A stretch of DNA of 64,000 nucleotides from Marasmius tenuissimus (GCA_029532415.1 JAQOTA010000017.1:434001-498000), one strand, 5' to 3'. Numbered from the stretch's first letter, positions 27,134-39,529 are shown. A program made the numbers and translations. The notes: generated by a model not told the origin, from the sequence alone.

Positions 27134-30100
27134 ATGGACTTACAACCATCTCATACACAAGAAGCCACTTCCAGTTCGTCCAACAGCACCCCAGATATAG
27201 ATACTACAGAACCCAAGACCCTTCGATCCAGCGCAAGAGTTAAAGCAGCAAAGCAAAAATCCCAGGACAAGGAGCAGTTCTCGACCGGAGATCTCAGCGC
27301 TGTAGAAAAACAATCCTCTTCCAGTCAACACCTCCCTGATTCGTCTATCTCTCGCGCTACCCGAGCCAAGCGCCCCCGTGAAGGTACTTCTGGAAAGGGA
27401 AAAGCGAAAGAAACAGCCGAAGGATCATCTCGACGAAGGTACGTTGCATTTTCGGCATAATAATGTCTGAGGCTGTTCTTTGATGCTGATGCGGGTTGAC
27501 GATATGTTTTGTCGCTGTAGAACACGTCGAAACGTCAATACTACATCTAACCCACCTCTCACCATCCAAGAGCCCGTGAAAGACCCGAAGGGGAAGAAAC
27601 GAGCCGTGCCAGAACCTTCGTCTGACGAAGAAAACACCGCATCCACATCGAGCAAACGTTCACGAACTACTTCATACTCCCTCCGATCTCAAACCTCGAC
27701 CAACCAGTCTCCTGACATGCCCAAGAAAACCAGGTGAATTTTTTTGCTCTCACGCTATCAAGCTTTATTCTAACTATTCATAGATCCGTTTCCAAAGGCA
27801 AGATGGCGGCCAAAGCCAAAGCCATGGCTGCGGCGGCGGGATCATCCCAGCAGTTGGATGCCGACATCGAAATGGCGGATTCCGACTACAAACACGACCA
27901 CGACCACGACCACGACCACGACGACTACGAAATGGCTGTTGACGAGGACGAGGATGGCTGTGAGGATGATCGGCATCAGAGTGACGAATACAATGGCGGT
28001 GGTGATGGTGATGGTGACGGCGGTGACGGTGACGGTGATGGAGACCAAGACGACGATGAAGATAATGATGAGGGCGAAGATGATGATGGAGGCGTGTCCG
28101 GACTAGGCGGAGGCTCCGCACCTGGCGGTCTGGACGAAGCTGCTGCGTTGGCTATCTTCGGCGATTATCGCCAGTTCGGTTCATACATGATGTCGCTCTC
28201 ATCGCGTCTCAAGACCATGTTGAATAACATCAAAATGACCGCTGATCCAACAACCCGTCTCCTCACCCTGCAAGAGCTCAGTGAACTGCTCAGCATCAGC
28301 ACTGAGGACACTTTAGCTGGTTCTTTCCAGGTCGAGCAATTCGTGAAAGAGTTGGTCAAGATCTTGGGTGGTCGAGGCGTAGACGAAGATGACGATGACG
28401 AAGGGGATGGTAACGAGAGGGACGAAGATCTCGCTGCTGCTCTAGCCTTAAGTGCCGGCGGTACTTTCCAAGGTGACGAAAACCTCGAGTCTCAGGTGCT
28501 TGCCTGCCGGTGTCTGGCCAACCTGATGGAAGCGCTGCCTGGCGTTGCCCACACCGTAGTCTATCATGGAGCCATACCGGTTCTATGCAGCAAATTGATT
28601 GAAATCTCGTACATTGATCTTGCAGAACAAACTCTCAGCGTGTGTATTTTCCTCTGGTCTGTTACTCTAGGTTGGCTCATCCATTCTGCGTAGACTATGG
28701 AAAAGATTTCCGAGGAGTTCCCGAGCTCCATTGTTCGAGAAGGAGGCCTTTCAGCGCTTCTCAACTACCTTGACTTCTTCTCTATCGCCGTCCAGCGGAC
28801 GGCTCTCCAGGCCGCTTCGAACTGTTGTCGGAACGTCTCATCCGAGCACTTCCCCCAAATTCTGGGAGTGTGGCCTATCATCCGCAACTGCCTTTCCTAC
28901 TCAGACCAACGTCTGGTGGAGTTTGCTTGCCTGTGTGTTATCCGTGTCATTGACTCGTATCACCGCTCTTCTGTCGAGAATCTAGAAGCCTTGGTGGACG
29001 CAGAGCTGATTAGGGCAGTTTTGCAACTCCTGCTTCCAGCGGGGGGCTCCCCTATGATAGCACCCAACACGTTCACGTTGCTCCTTAGAGCGCTGGCTAC
29101 CAGCGCAAGGGCCAGCCCGAAGATCACCGTTGCATTGTTGGAGGCAGATGTTGTGGATACCCTTTACCAGATTCTTACTGGCGTGTTACCCTCCGAAGTG
29201 GGAGGTAGCTCCGAGCAAGGCGACTCGACGACAGGACAAGGCTTGGGAGGCGGTGTCGCGGATATGACAGTGATGGAGAACCTCGCACATCGGCCCAAGG
29301 ATCAGGTCGAGGAAACTTTGAGTCTTATCTCCGAGCTCATGCCTCCACTCCCCAAAGGTACTTCCCCATCCTTTTTCGCTACTCGTGCAAAGGTCTGACG
29401 TCATGATAGATGGTGTATTCGACTACAAATCCTACACAGAGAAGTCGCTCAGCAGGATGATCAAAGCCAAAGCGAAGGCAGAACGGGCTGCAGCCAGAGC
29501 AGCCGCCCAAGCACCTCTCATTGCGGCTGGGTTGATTGCGCCAGCCCCTGTTACCCCTACGCCTGACGAGGCCCCCGCTGATGCTGAAACGCTCCAAGAG
29601 GGTGAAACAGCCAACGCAACCCCTACTCCCGCCCCCGGACGAACCGAAATTCTTCGTTCGAAAGCTTCTGTCGTTGCAAGGTTCATGCAGCTGACTGTTC
29701 CCATCCTGATCGATGTTTACGCTGCCAGTGTCAACACACCGGTCAGAGTGAAGGCGCTCACAGGGTTACTAAAGGCCGTCAGTTTCCTCGACGCAGACGG
29801 TGTCAAGGAAGTGTTGAAGGCAAGTCTGCCTATCTTTCTTTCGACATGAGCTGACTTTCTTTCCAGTTCGTCCCGGTTGCAAGTTTTGCTTCATCCATCT
29901 TGTCATCAAAGGACCAACCTCAGTTGGTCATCGGCGCACTTCAATTGGTCGATCTCCTACTCACCAAAGATCCGTCGCACTACAAGGGCGCTTTCCGAAG
30001 AGAGGGTGTTTTCCATGAGATCGAAGTGTTCGCTGCTCGCACGCTGATCTCGTCCAAATCGAAGGAGAAGGGTGACAAGGATAAAGACAAGGACCAGTCA

Positions 30101-33100
30101 GAAGCGACATCGTCGGATTCTACGCCAGCTCCTCCTACGTCCGTGCCGACGATACCCGGATACAAGAAATTGTCGTCCTTGTCACTTGATCCTGATGATG
30201 CTATAACTTTACGAGCCCGGATTATCAAGTTCAAGCATCTCTCGGGTGACGACGAGGGTGAAGGAGAGAGCACGTTGTCAGGATTGAGAACCCTTGTCGA
30301 GCGTCTACAAGCAACGAATGCGACGGAAAAGGAACTCACCGAAGCTTTGTGGGACCTGGCCAATCTCTTTGCCTCACCTCACACATCTGTGTCAAGCTTT
30401 GAGCTTGTTCAAAGTGGCCTGGTGGACGGCTTGCTTCGTTTTACAGTTGATGTCGATCGACAAGGTAATTTCTCATGTCGTTCCGACCTTCATGTACTCA
30501 TTCTCCATTCCAGTGTCTGTCGCACGAAGGAAGGAACTTCTCCTTGAAGTACTTGTTAACAGAAGGAACAAGCTCCCTAACGGTGCACACACGCCGTTTG
30601 CAACTTTGGTGAAAAAGCTCCAAGAAAGTTTGACGAGAATGGAGTCCTTTGAAGTTGTGACTGTCTCCCAAAGCTCTGATGGTACGCTTCGTTCCGATGT
30701 CACTTACTTGCCCGCTAACGCTCCTCGGCAGACTCGAAACGTAGTTCTCCGTCACTTTTAGCTCGCCAGCTCAGGTTACGTTTGGTCTCAGACGACGATT
30801 CTGGCGTGCCACGATCACTTCATAACATCGTCGTATCGATCCATGCTATTGCGACCTTCCAGGCACTTCATGACTACCTCCGTCCGCGGGTTGCTGGTGG
30901 TATCGGGTCCACGAGTTCCCGCTTGTCAGGGATGTTGGCTGCTCTAGCTGCTTCCGGCTTTGCAGGGCCATCCTCGCGTCTGACTGGAGACTCTAGTCAA
31001 CCCGAGATTCCACCTCCACCGGCGTCTTCTTTTGCGGCCGCAATGTCCGAACCTTCGGGTCCAACCGTGACACGAAGACGGAGTCAGAGGTTGAGTGCTA
31101 AGAAAGGTTCAAGTGACTCCACGACGACGGGTGACGAAACCGCGGATAACGCCACTGCCACTACCTCCGAGCCTGCAGCGAGCACCTCCTCTGCACCTCC
31201 TGAACCTCCTGCTGAGCCTCCAGCAGGATCCGAGGCTGCTCCCAGCGAAACTCTTGTCGCCGAGTTCAGCGATGAGGACGAAGAGATCGACGCGGAAGTG
31301 TTTGAAGACGAAGATATGGATCCTGACAATTCCATTTCCGACAAAACCGTTACTCTCTCTGTCGCGGAAGGTAAGATTTGAATGTATAGCCAACCGAATT
31401 GCTCTCATTGTTGCTCCTTTCAAGATGGTTCCAAGGTGGAAGCTCAAACACCCGATGGCACAAGGGTGGCAACTCCCGCACAACGGGATGTTTCTTCGGC
31501 GGCGGGCCCAAGCGCTAGCTCTCTAGCCCGGCCATCGTCCTACGCCGCAGCTCTAAAGGCGAAGCCAACCGATTGGCACCTCGAATTTGCTATGGACGAC
31601 CACGTTCTTCCACTCGATCTTACGATCTACGGCGCAATCCATCAACACGAAATGAGGAAGAAGACAGGTCCTCTGCCACCAAGCATGTTATGGCAGGGAG
31701 TGTACACCATCAAGTTCAAGAAAGTTTCGGGTCCGGTTGCAACCCCCGATGGTGAGTACGATTTCTCTTCGCCTGCGATCACGAAGTCAACCCGTCGTTC
31801 ACAGACGCAGCAGAGACGAGCTCTAAGGCACGATCGGCGAGCCCGACACTGTCATGTCTTGCTGAAGACACGCCACATGCCAAGATCTTGCGACTACTTC
31901 GCGTGTTGCATAACTTGAACACCGCTGAAGCCGAACGATTGATCGTTACTGGGGACAAGCGCAGCCTTCCTGAAACTGCTTTCATCAATAACAAGCTGAC
32001 TGCTAAGCTTACACGGCAGCTCGAAGAACCAATGATTGTGGCGAGGTATGTGACACGACAATGCGAGCCAGTCGGTTCTGACTCATTCTCTATAGTTCAT
32101 GTCTCCCCGATTGGGCTCTTGACCTGCCTCAACATTTCCCTTTCCTGTTCCCGTTCGCTACTCGTTACAACTTCCTGCAGTCAACGTCATTCGGATACGC
32201 CCGTCTCATCTTGAAATGGCAAAGTCAACAACAGAGAGGTCAAGATTCATCGCGACGTGATGATGGTATCGGGTTCCTGGGTCGTTTACATCGTCAGAAA
32301 GTTCGAATCTCGCGGAAGCATGTGTTGGAATCTGCTGTTAAGGTCTTCGAGATGTACGGATCTTCTTCGTCTGTCCTGGAGGTCGAGTACTTCGAGGAGG
32401 TTGGAACGGGTCTGGGGCCTACGCTCGAGTTCTATTCTTTGGTATCCAAGGAGTTTGCGCGAAAGGATCTTAAGATCTGGAGAGACGCTGATCATAACAA
32501 TAACGCGGGGACCTATGTCAATCATCCGACAGGCCTCTACCCAGCACCCCTCAGCACAGAGGATATCGCAAGCGATGGTGGACAGTAAGTTCTCCCTTTG
32601 GCTTGCCCGTTGATTGTCTGACCGATATTTCCAGGAAAAAGTTGCATGTCTTCAGGGTCATCGGACAATTTGTCGCCAAAGCTATGTTGGACTCTCGAAT
32701 CATTGATCTGTCCTTCAACAAGGCGTTCTTGAAGTTGGTTCTCGGCGAAGAGGTTCCGTTGACGATTGCTTCACTGAAGGTCGGCTTCTCTCAGCTTTTT
32801 GCTGTTTGCCTCATCTCATCACGGTATACGACAGCTGATCGACCTCGACTTGGCCAACTCCCTTGTCAAGCTATTGAACATTGCCAACGGCAGTAATCAA
32901 GACACTAACAACAAGGTCGCTCAGAAGCTTGCTTTGCTCGAGGTTACAGTTGACGATCTTGCACTCGACTTCACACTTCCTGGCTATGATGTTGAGCTTC
33001 GCCCTGGAGGAAGGGACACTGCGGTTACTTCGGAGAATGCCCATGAATACGTGCAGGAGGTCTTGAATGCTATCCTGGGCAAAGGGGCCGCTCAACAAGC

Positions 33101-33673
33101 AAAGGCATTCCGGGATGGATTCTCGAAAGTTTTCCCGATCAATGACCTGCAGCCATTCTCGATCGACGAGTTGGTGATGCTATTTGGTAACACTGATGAA
33201 GATTGGAGTCCTGAAAGTAAGCGAAAACTAAGTTCATCTGTAACACAGCTGACGGTTGTTCTACTTTACAGCTTTGGGCGAAGCTTTGAAGGCCGACCAT
33301 GGTTTCAACCCTGAAAGTCGTGCAATCCGCGATCTGATCGGAGTAATGGCCGAGTACGATCCTCAAAGTCGACGTGAATACTTGCAGTTTATTACTGGAA
33401 GTCCCAAACTGCCCATTGGAGGTAAATAGTACTCGTTGTCTTCATTGATGATGATACTGACCCATCGCGTTTGTAGGATTCCGAGGCCTCAATCCACCCT
33501 TCACAGTGGTACGGAAACCACATGAAGCACCTCTTACAGCGGACGACTACCTCCCGAGTGTCATGACTTGCGTGAATTACCTGAAGTTGCCTGAGTATAG
33601 CTCTAAGGCGGTTATGAAGGAGAAGCTACGGATAGCGATGAAGGAAGGTGTCGGCAGTTTCCATCTGTCGTGA
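27134..33673 (+). CDS. ufd4: HECT-type E3 ubiquitin ligase Ufd4 / TRIP12
   Basis: It attaches ubiquitin chains to substrates of the ubiquitin-fusion-degradation and N-degron routes. It starts [14 protein letters not shown]. The N-terminal 200 residues are basic and Ser-rich ([20 protein letters not shown]), then there is a His-Asp run and an acidic stretch. The Ufd4/TRIP12 ARM-like domain follows: [40 protein letters not shown] and [21 protein letters not shown] middle linker is Ser/Pro/acidic. The HECT N-lobe starts near [20 protein letters not shown] and includes [20 protein letters not shown]. The C-lobe has [14 protein letters not shown], in which the Cys (codon 33569-33571) is the predicted thioester residue. 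It ends [13 protein letters not shown] at 33671. About 15 introns have clean GT-AG ends. It is the largest gene in the window. Confidence 0.97.
27893..27924. repeat. CACGAC hexamer microsatellite in ufd4
   Basis: About five tandem CACGAC/CACGAC-like units encode an alternating His-Asp run ([12 protein letters not shown]). Shortly downstream (about 28003-28045) a GGTGAT/GGTGAC repeat encodes Gly-Asp steps. Both lie in the disordered acidic N-terminal region. Confidence 0.85.
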
Positions 33674-34009
33674 TTCACGGACCTCAATGTTATAATCATG
33701 AATTTTCTGCCCTCTCTCTGCCAAATGCTAGTGTAATATTTCCTACCTTTCTTACCTTCTCTTCATTTTATCCACTCTGCAATACTATTACATGTAAATA
33801 GAACTCATCTCCATACATATCCCAGTGCTTTGCTGCAACGTTGCTGTTTCACCTGCCTCCAGAGAGTTCCGGCAATTCAAGGTCGCCGGCAAACCGAGCA
33901 ACTCACGCAAGTCGAGTGACCTCACGAATTACAACTCATCCTCTTACTGGCGCCAGTTCTTTCTCCCCAGCTTCACGGTCTACCGGTCTATGACCATCGA
34001 TATCCAACC
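33674..34009. other. Spacer between ufd4 and pex3
   Basis: This 336 bp stretch, with both neighbours on plus, holds the ufd4 3' UTR and the pex3 promoter. It is AT-richer than the flanks. No gene or repeat was seen. Confidence 0.35.
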
Positions 34010-35854
34010 ATGCTCTCAACCGTGAAGAAAGCCATAAACGACCGGCGTTCTACCCTCACGACTGCCGCCGGTGTGGGGGTAGGTTTATATTTCGTCAGGA
34101 CCTACGTAAAATCCCGTTTGGAGGAGGTCAAGGAACGACTAGAGGATGAACGACTAGCGAAGGACGTGTTGAAGCGCCGGTTTGAGCAATCGAAAGAAGA
34201 TGTCGAGTACACGGTCATGGCTCTACTACCCGAGCTGGCAGAAGGAATCCTAGCAGAGTTGAATGTCGAGGAAGTCACAAGGGAGTTGCAAAACCTTAGA
34301 GCAGGGGGAGAAGGAAGGGGCATTGAAGGATCACCTCTGCAACGGCCACCATCGAGTCTGGCATCGAGCATGGACTCGGAGATGAGGTCGGATACGGGAC
34401 TCAGCACTTCAGGATTGCAGGGTTGGGTTGAAGCAGGACAGACCGCTGGGACCTATTCTTCTGAGGGGAGCCACCTCTCTAATTCCTTCGTGACGAGTTA
34501 CAGTGGCTCGGAGCCCAGCACGAGCTCGTCGGCGAGTGTTGTGGATGATGTATCCGACCGTGAACAGGACCATCAGCGTCAACACCCGCCCCCAATGACA
34601 GACCTGACTTCATCCATAACATCCATCACCTCCTCTTCGTCTGTCAACTCCCATGCGTCATCGTCCTCATCTTCAAGATCCAAAGCCCAGCTATGGAATA
34701 ATCTCAAAACTCTGACATTCACCCGAACGCTCACCACGATATACGCAGTCTCTCTTCTTACCTTGTTCACTTCAATCCAACTCACAATCCTCGCAAGGGA
34801 GAAGTACCTTCGCGGAGTTTACCAGATGGAACGTGACGAACGTATGCGAGAAGAAATGGAGGCTAGTTTCCGAAGAGAGATGTCATTTACCGGGATGGCG
34901 TTCTCTCTCTTGAAGAGTAAACTCGGATTTGCCACGGAAGAGACCAATCTTTTCGACTCTCTGAGTCACCAGATGACCCCCACCGAGCTTGTGGATCCAG
35001 CAGATATACCCTCCATAGTCAATATGTCCGACGCCGCTTTCGACTCTCTCTCGACCAAATACCTCACTCTCTCATACCACCTTCTCCACATCGGTTTTCG
35101 GGACCTATCTGCTAGGGTTCAAACCGCCGTCGAGGACGTACTCCAGCCTGTCTCGTTAAAGACGCGTTTATCTCTCACAGACGTACATCGGCTAGTACAG
35201 GACATACGGAGGAAAGTGGAATGGGAGATCACATTTGAAGGCCGGGAGAGAAAAGTGACCTTTGAGCACTCTTGCATTCCGCAAACTCGAGAGCTCGTCG
35301 AGCGAACCCTGAGGCTAGGCGGGTGGGCCGAAGCCGATACTCAATTTGAACTATCCTTGGAAAATGACGATCTTCTGTCGTCGCCTTTGCTTTCGTCGGA
35401 GGTCGAATCGTCACAGCTGTCGTACGACCTCGAATCAAGGGTAATCGCCCCCAATTTGGTTCATCTGTTGCCACCCAATCTCCGTCCACTAAATCCATCT
35501 ACCTCGAATACCATCGAAGATACCCAGTTCACCCATCTAATCGACGAAACACGGACGTTACTCATGTCATCCGATTTTACATACGTCCTCGACGTATGCC
35601 TGGATCACACTGTCGGTTTATTGATGGACAGTTTGGAACAGGGAGTCTTGTTGAAAAACGACTCCGGCGAGGAAACGCCTCGAATACGGATGGCGTCCCT
35701 TCTACCTCCTCTAGCGCACTGGAGCAAACAGACCCTAGTGGGTCTGCCATCCGAAGCCATAGATGGACTGATTGGTTCATCGGGAAGCGGAGGGTTACGG
35801 GAGGTTAGCACCCTGATAGCAATAGTATTTGGCAAGTTCGAGGATAATCGATAG
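34010..35854 (+). CDS. pex3: Peroxisome biogenesis factor Pex3
   Basis: Pex3 is the peroxisomal and ER membrane anchor that docks Pex19 and so inserts peroxisomal membrane proteins. It is a single exon of 614 aa, longer than the roughly 370-450 aa of most Pex3 proteins because of an inserted Ser/Glu-rich segment at about 100-225. The start MLSTVKKAINDRRSTLTTAA gives a basic N-terminus followed by a membrane segment (GVGVGLYFVRTYV). The signature region LKRRFEQSKEDVEYTVMALL with PELAEGIL follows. The second conserved block is TRTLTTIYAVSLLTLFTSIQ with LAREKYLRGV. Further C-terminal blocks include YLTLSYHLLHIGFRDLSARV. Its stop lies only 31 bp from the stop of convergent orc5, so the two 3' UTRs must overlap. 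Confidence 0.95.
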   Translation: MLSTVKKAINDRRSTLTTAAGVGVGLYFVRTYVKSRLEEVKERLEDERLAKDVLKRRFEQSKEDVEYTVMALLPELAEGILAELNVEEVTRELQNLRAGGEGRGIEGSPLQRPPSSLASSMDSEMRSDTGLSTSGLQGWVEAGQTAGTYSSEGSHLSNSFVTSYSGSEPSTSSSASVVDDVSDREQDHQRQHPPPMTDLTSSITSITSSSSVNSHASSSSSSRSKAQLWNNLKTLTFTRTLTTIYAVSLLTLFTSIQLTILAREKYLRGVYQMERDERMREEMEASFRREMSFTGMAFSLLKSKLGFATEETNLFDSLSHQMTPTELVDPADIPSIVNMSDAAFDSLSTKYLTLSYHLLHIGFRDLSARVQTAVEDVLQPVSLKTRLSLTDVHRLVQDIRRKVEWEITFEGRERKVTFEHSCIPQTRELVERTLRLGGWAEADTQFELSLENDDLLSSPLLSSEVESSQLSYDLESRVIAPNLVHLLPPNLRPLNPSTSNTIEDTQFTHLIDETRTLLMSSDFTYVLDVCLDHTVGLLMDSLEQGVLLKNDSGEETPRIRMASLLPPLAHWSKQTLVGLPSEAIDGLIGSSGSGGLREVSTLIAIVFGKFEDNR

Positions 35855-35885
35855 CTGTATTGGTCTACCACTTAACTAGTTATAA

Positions 35886-37688
35886 TCATATTGGATCCCA
35901 CACCAAATCGTTCAGTTTAACGCCCAATTGCTTTGCCAATGACAGCGCAACGTCGTGTGTTATCGAACATTTGAACATCGGAGGCCCATCTAACTTGTCT
36001 CCTGCCGTCGTACGGTGAAGAAGGCGGAGCGTGGTAAGTTCCATGATCTATCTATGTGTCAGTCCAAAATCTTCAGGCCATGGGTACAGACTTACTGAGG
36101 CATATGTCCCGACTCTACTTATCTCCATGTCTGTACGTTCGCCTTCGATTGAGAACTCATTTGCCGGTAGTCGACTTTCTACATCGTTATCCTCCAGAAG
36201 GGCACCCAGGATCGCAAGCATCCGGTCCAAGGGGAATGGTGAAGCGCCCACAAGTGGTTGCGGAATCTATCGGTTCCTGTCCAGTCTGACGAACGGGAGG
36301 AGATACAAGACTCATACCTTGACATGCCCGGTATTCATTTTAGGCTGAGTTTTAACCCTATTGATCTTCCGTTTTCGCTTTTTCTCGTCGACGCCTCTCC
36401 CAAACATTCGGAGATCGGTTTTTGCAGGATTGCTGGACGCGAGGTACGAAGCAAGTAGAATGAATCTCGACTGCCTTGGTAAAGCCTCAATCCTGCCTTC
36501 CTTCGCCTTGCTTTTCCCTCTCGTGTCATTCACATCTTGAACTTCGTCACGCCCAGTCCTGGAGGGAGAGAGTAGACCTGGCGTTTGGAACATCTTCTCC
36601 ATGATGTTCGTTGCCGGTTCGTTGGCATTGCGCCAATCGACGGCACTTGTGGTTCGAGGATGCAGGACCTCCATCGCGCTCTTGAAGGTGGGCAAGAGCG
36701 CACGTACCAACCGCATTCGAGTTTCTTCCGAGGGCAGGTCGCACGCAGGCGGAGGCTCGTCATTTTGGGCAGCCTCCTCGAGCGAGCGTCGGTAATTACC
36801 GAGAACAGGTTCAATGAAGCCTGGCCATCTTGCAGACGCGATGTACTGAATTTCTTGGGGATCTTTAATGAACGGATCGCAAGAGTCGTACAGGATGGAG
36901 ATGAACTGGTGGTAGATAGGCTCTAGTTCTGGTGAATAGGCGTGTATCTGGGCTGAATCCTTCATGTGAGAGGAGAATTTGCTGCAGATGTGCTCTATCG
37001 TAGCTGTAGCTCTTGTCAGTGGTCTTGTAGATGTCGCGAGGAATATCATCTTCACCTTCTTTGGTCGGAACAGGAATGTCGAAGAAGAACGGGTCTAGTG
37101 CCGCTCCTAACGGGGGCCTGACCTCCTCCCACCTCGTCTCTGAGATGAAGACAACGCTGATATCAACTTTGCTCTGTCCACCAAGAGTCAACGATATTGC
37201 AATATATATAGTTAAAAGCTACGCACCAATTCAGCGAGCCTTGTCAATGGCACGACCACTTCTGGCAACCTTTCCTTCAGCTTCTCTGGCTTTTCTACTA
37301 AAAGAACAAGCCGCACGTCTTTATCGTCGTGTTCACGCTTCCAGTGCGAAAAAACTGCTCTGATACCATGAACGAAACCGTCCAGGCTTTCGTTGTACCG
37401 TTCCTGCCTATCATCTGGGGTCCAATTACTGCAGCCTTCATTCCAAGTGGGGTTCCAGTCCAAAAGACCATTTATGACCGTGTCGAAGAGAATTCGAGAA
37501 GTGAAACAAGCCACTCCGTCAACAAGAACATAGTGGACGTGAGGATGGGGGTCTTCGCGTTTTGAGAGTGCCGAATTGAGATGAGAAGAAGTGACTGATG
37601 CACAGGTAATGTCGTTGATGTATATGAAGGCAGAATGCCCTAGAAAGAGCAAGTCGAGGACCTGGTCGATATGTTCGGAGTTCAACAT
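35886..37688 (-). CDS. orc5: Origin recognition complex subunit 5
   Basis: Orc5 is one of six subunits that mark replication origins and load MCM helicase. It starts MLNSEHIDQVLDLLFLGHSA. Alignment by eye with human ORC5 is good across the protein: HVHYVLVDGVACFTSRILFD, VRLVLLVEKPEKLKERLPEV, ISVVFISETRWEEVRPPLGA, LPRQSRFILLASYLASSNPA (the Orc5 hallmark), a basic KKRKRKINRVK, then SPFPLDRMLAILGALLEDND and a winged-helix end MELTTLRLLHRTTAGDKLDG finishing NDLVWDPI. The Walker A position is occupied by FIYINDITCASVTSS, without GxxxxGKT. The start codon is 87 bp from that of divergent nuf2. There are several short introns. Confidence 0.94.
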
Positions 37689-37775
37689 TACTCGGACACT
37701 AATTTCGCGCGTCGAAATGTTGAACGTGACTAAAGCGTGACCGACGCGTGTTTAACTTTAACCTCCTCCATTTTC
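37689..37775. promoter_or_regulatory. 87-bp bidirectional orc5/nuf2 promoter with MCB/E2F-like sites
   Basis: This is the whole interval between the two divergent start codons. It contains ACGCGT at 37744-37749, the MluI cell-cycle box bound by MBF. It also contains TTTCGCGC at 37703-37710, the E2F-type consensus, which continues as CGCGTCGAAA. Both neighbours are cell-cycle genes (replication origin, kinetochore), which fits G1/S-type control. Site function is inferred from motif identity and context. Confidence 0.6.
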
Positions 37776-39529
37776 ATGTCGTCGTCAAAGAAATACATAT
37801 ACCCATCGCTCTCGATAGACGACATTATCTCTGCTTTGGAGACCTGGGGTCTCTCTGTCAGCCCAGAGCAACTGAATAGACCAACTCCAGAGTTTGTTGA
37901 GGGTGTCTATAGTGCATGCCTCGACGTGGTTACAAATATCAACGCCGATGCCTTGAACGACCCAGTGCAGCAGTGTCTATCTGCGTCCACTTTGGATGAG
38001 AAGGTGCGTATGTAACGCGCTCTATCTATCTCAATATAGCTAACAGTTTCTCTAGGAGATATACACTGGTGCTGTAAGGAATGCATTGCTACTCCACCAC
38101 CTGTATGTCAAGTTCGATCGCCAGCTCGGAATTCCGCTAATACCTAGAACAGGAGTCGCTTTGCCATTGCTGCCCGGATAGAAGACTTCTCTGCACTCGA
38201 CATATCGCGTCCAGAACGCGACAGAACCCTCATCCTCCTCTCCGCATTCATAAATTTCATACGGTTCACAGATCAATTCTGTTCACAGCGCGTTAATAAA
38301 CTTCAACACCATTCCAACACGATTATCGACGAGCACGAAAAGGTCAAGAATAAGCTAGCAGATGTTAGGTTACAAATAGCGGAGATCAAGTACGCGTCTA
38401 TGTGCCTCCAGTTGGGCTGATCAAACTTGACATACGTTTGTAGAGCGAAGTTGGCCAAGGATGAACCGAGATGTGAGGAGCTACGGGCGGAGAACAATCG
38501 GTTGATGAAACATCTCCGAGATACCAAGGAGCTCCAACAAACATCCATAGCAGAAATCGACAGATTGAAAGCCGAGAAGCAGCAGCTACAACAGAGGAAG
38601 GTACGTCAGCTGTGATATCGTTTTTCCATTCTGTTTATCGACACGCATCAACAGGAAGCGTTCACCAAAGAAATTGAAAGTGTCGAGACAGATATTCAGC
38701 GCGTGCGAGGAAGGATCGTTCAATCACCGGAACGGGTCAAACGTGCGATATCGACGATGGGAAATCAAGTTTCCGAAGACAAGGGACTTGTCTCGCAGAA
38801 TGAAGCTAAGACGCGTGAATTGCAGACCAAGATAAAGGTGTTGAACAATATCAGCGAGGTAAGATTTCTCTTGTAAGTCGAAGTCCCGCAGAGTCTCAAC
38901 AGCGGATTCAGGACATACATGGCTGTCTAGACCAATTACAGATCATCGAGAAAGAGGCCGAATCACTTGAGGCCTCGCAACGAGAACTCTCCGACCTCAA
39001 AGCCCAGTATGAAGACAAGGAAGTCGAACGAAATGAGCAAAGATTACGTCAGGAGGTAAACGGTCCATTACTCCCCCATGACCACAAGTTGAACTTGGAC
39101 GTAGCGAGTGGCAAAGCAGCTGGCGAACGCGCGACAAAAGCTGGAAAACACACAGGCGCGCGCCAAAGAGAAGCGGGAGGCCAATCAAAGGGCCCGCGAG
39201 AAGCTTCAGGTGGAATACGATCAGATGAACGTCGAAAGGCAGCAGAACGACAAAAATCTACAGGGGGTTCGTGAGGAGACTGATGCGATTGAAGCTAAGG
39301 TGGTGTCGGTTGCTTGAGCCAAGCCCTTTTATGCTGAACAGGCTCTACGTGTAGATTGCTGAACATATCCGAACCAGCGAGGCTGAAATGAACAGTCTCT
39401 TAGCGGATTATTGGCATCTCAGGCATGAGACGGGTCCGTGCCTCATCCTTGTATTCATTGAATCATGCTCACCACTCAACAGAGGTGTATATGGAAACCT
39501 TGTCGAACAAGCTGAATATTCGAGCTTGA
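37776..39529 (+). CDS. nuf2: Kinetochore protein Nuf2 (Ndc80 complex)
   Basis: Nuf2 pairs with Ndc80 to bind spindle microtubules at the kinetochore. The start MSSSKKYIYPSLSIDDIISA enters the calponin-homology head: SIDDIISALETWGLSVSPEQ, LNRPTPEFVEGVYSACLDVV and EDFSALDISRPERDRTLILL, with SAFINFIRF. From about residue 150 it is a long coiled coil (VNKLQHHSNTIIDEHEKVKN, RQELENT-like heptads, REKLQVEYDQMNVERQQNDK). It ends METLSNKLNIRA, TGA at 39527. Introns fall at 38003-38055 and about five later positions, the last with an unusual GTCCGT donor near 39433. The order and length match Nuf2 (about 450-470 aa). Confidence 0.95.
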
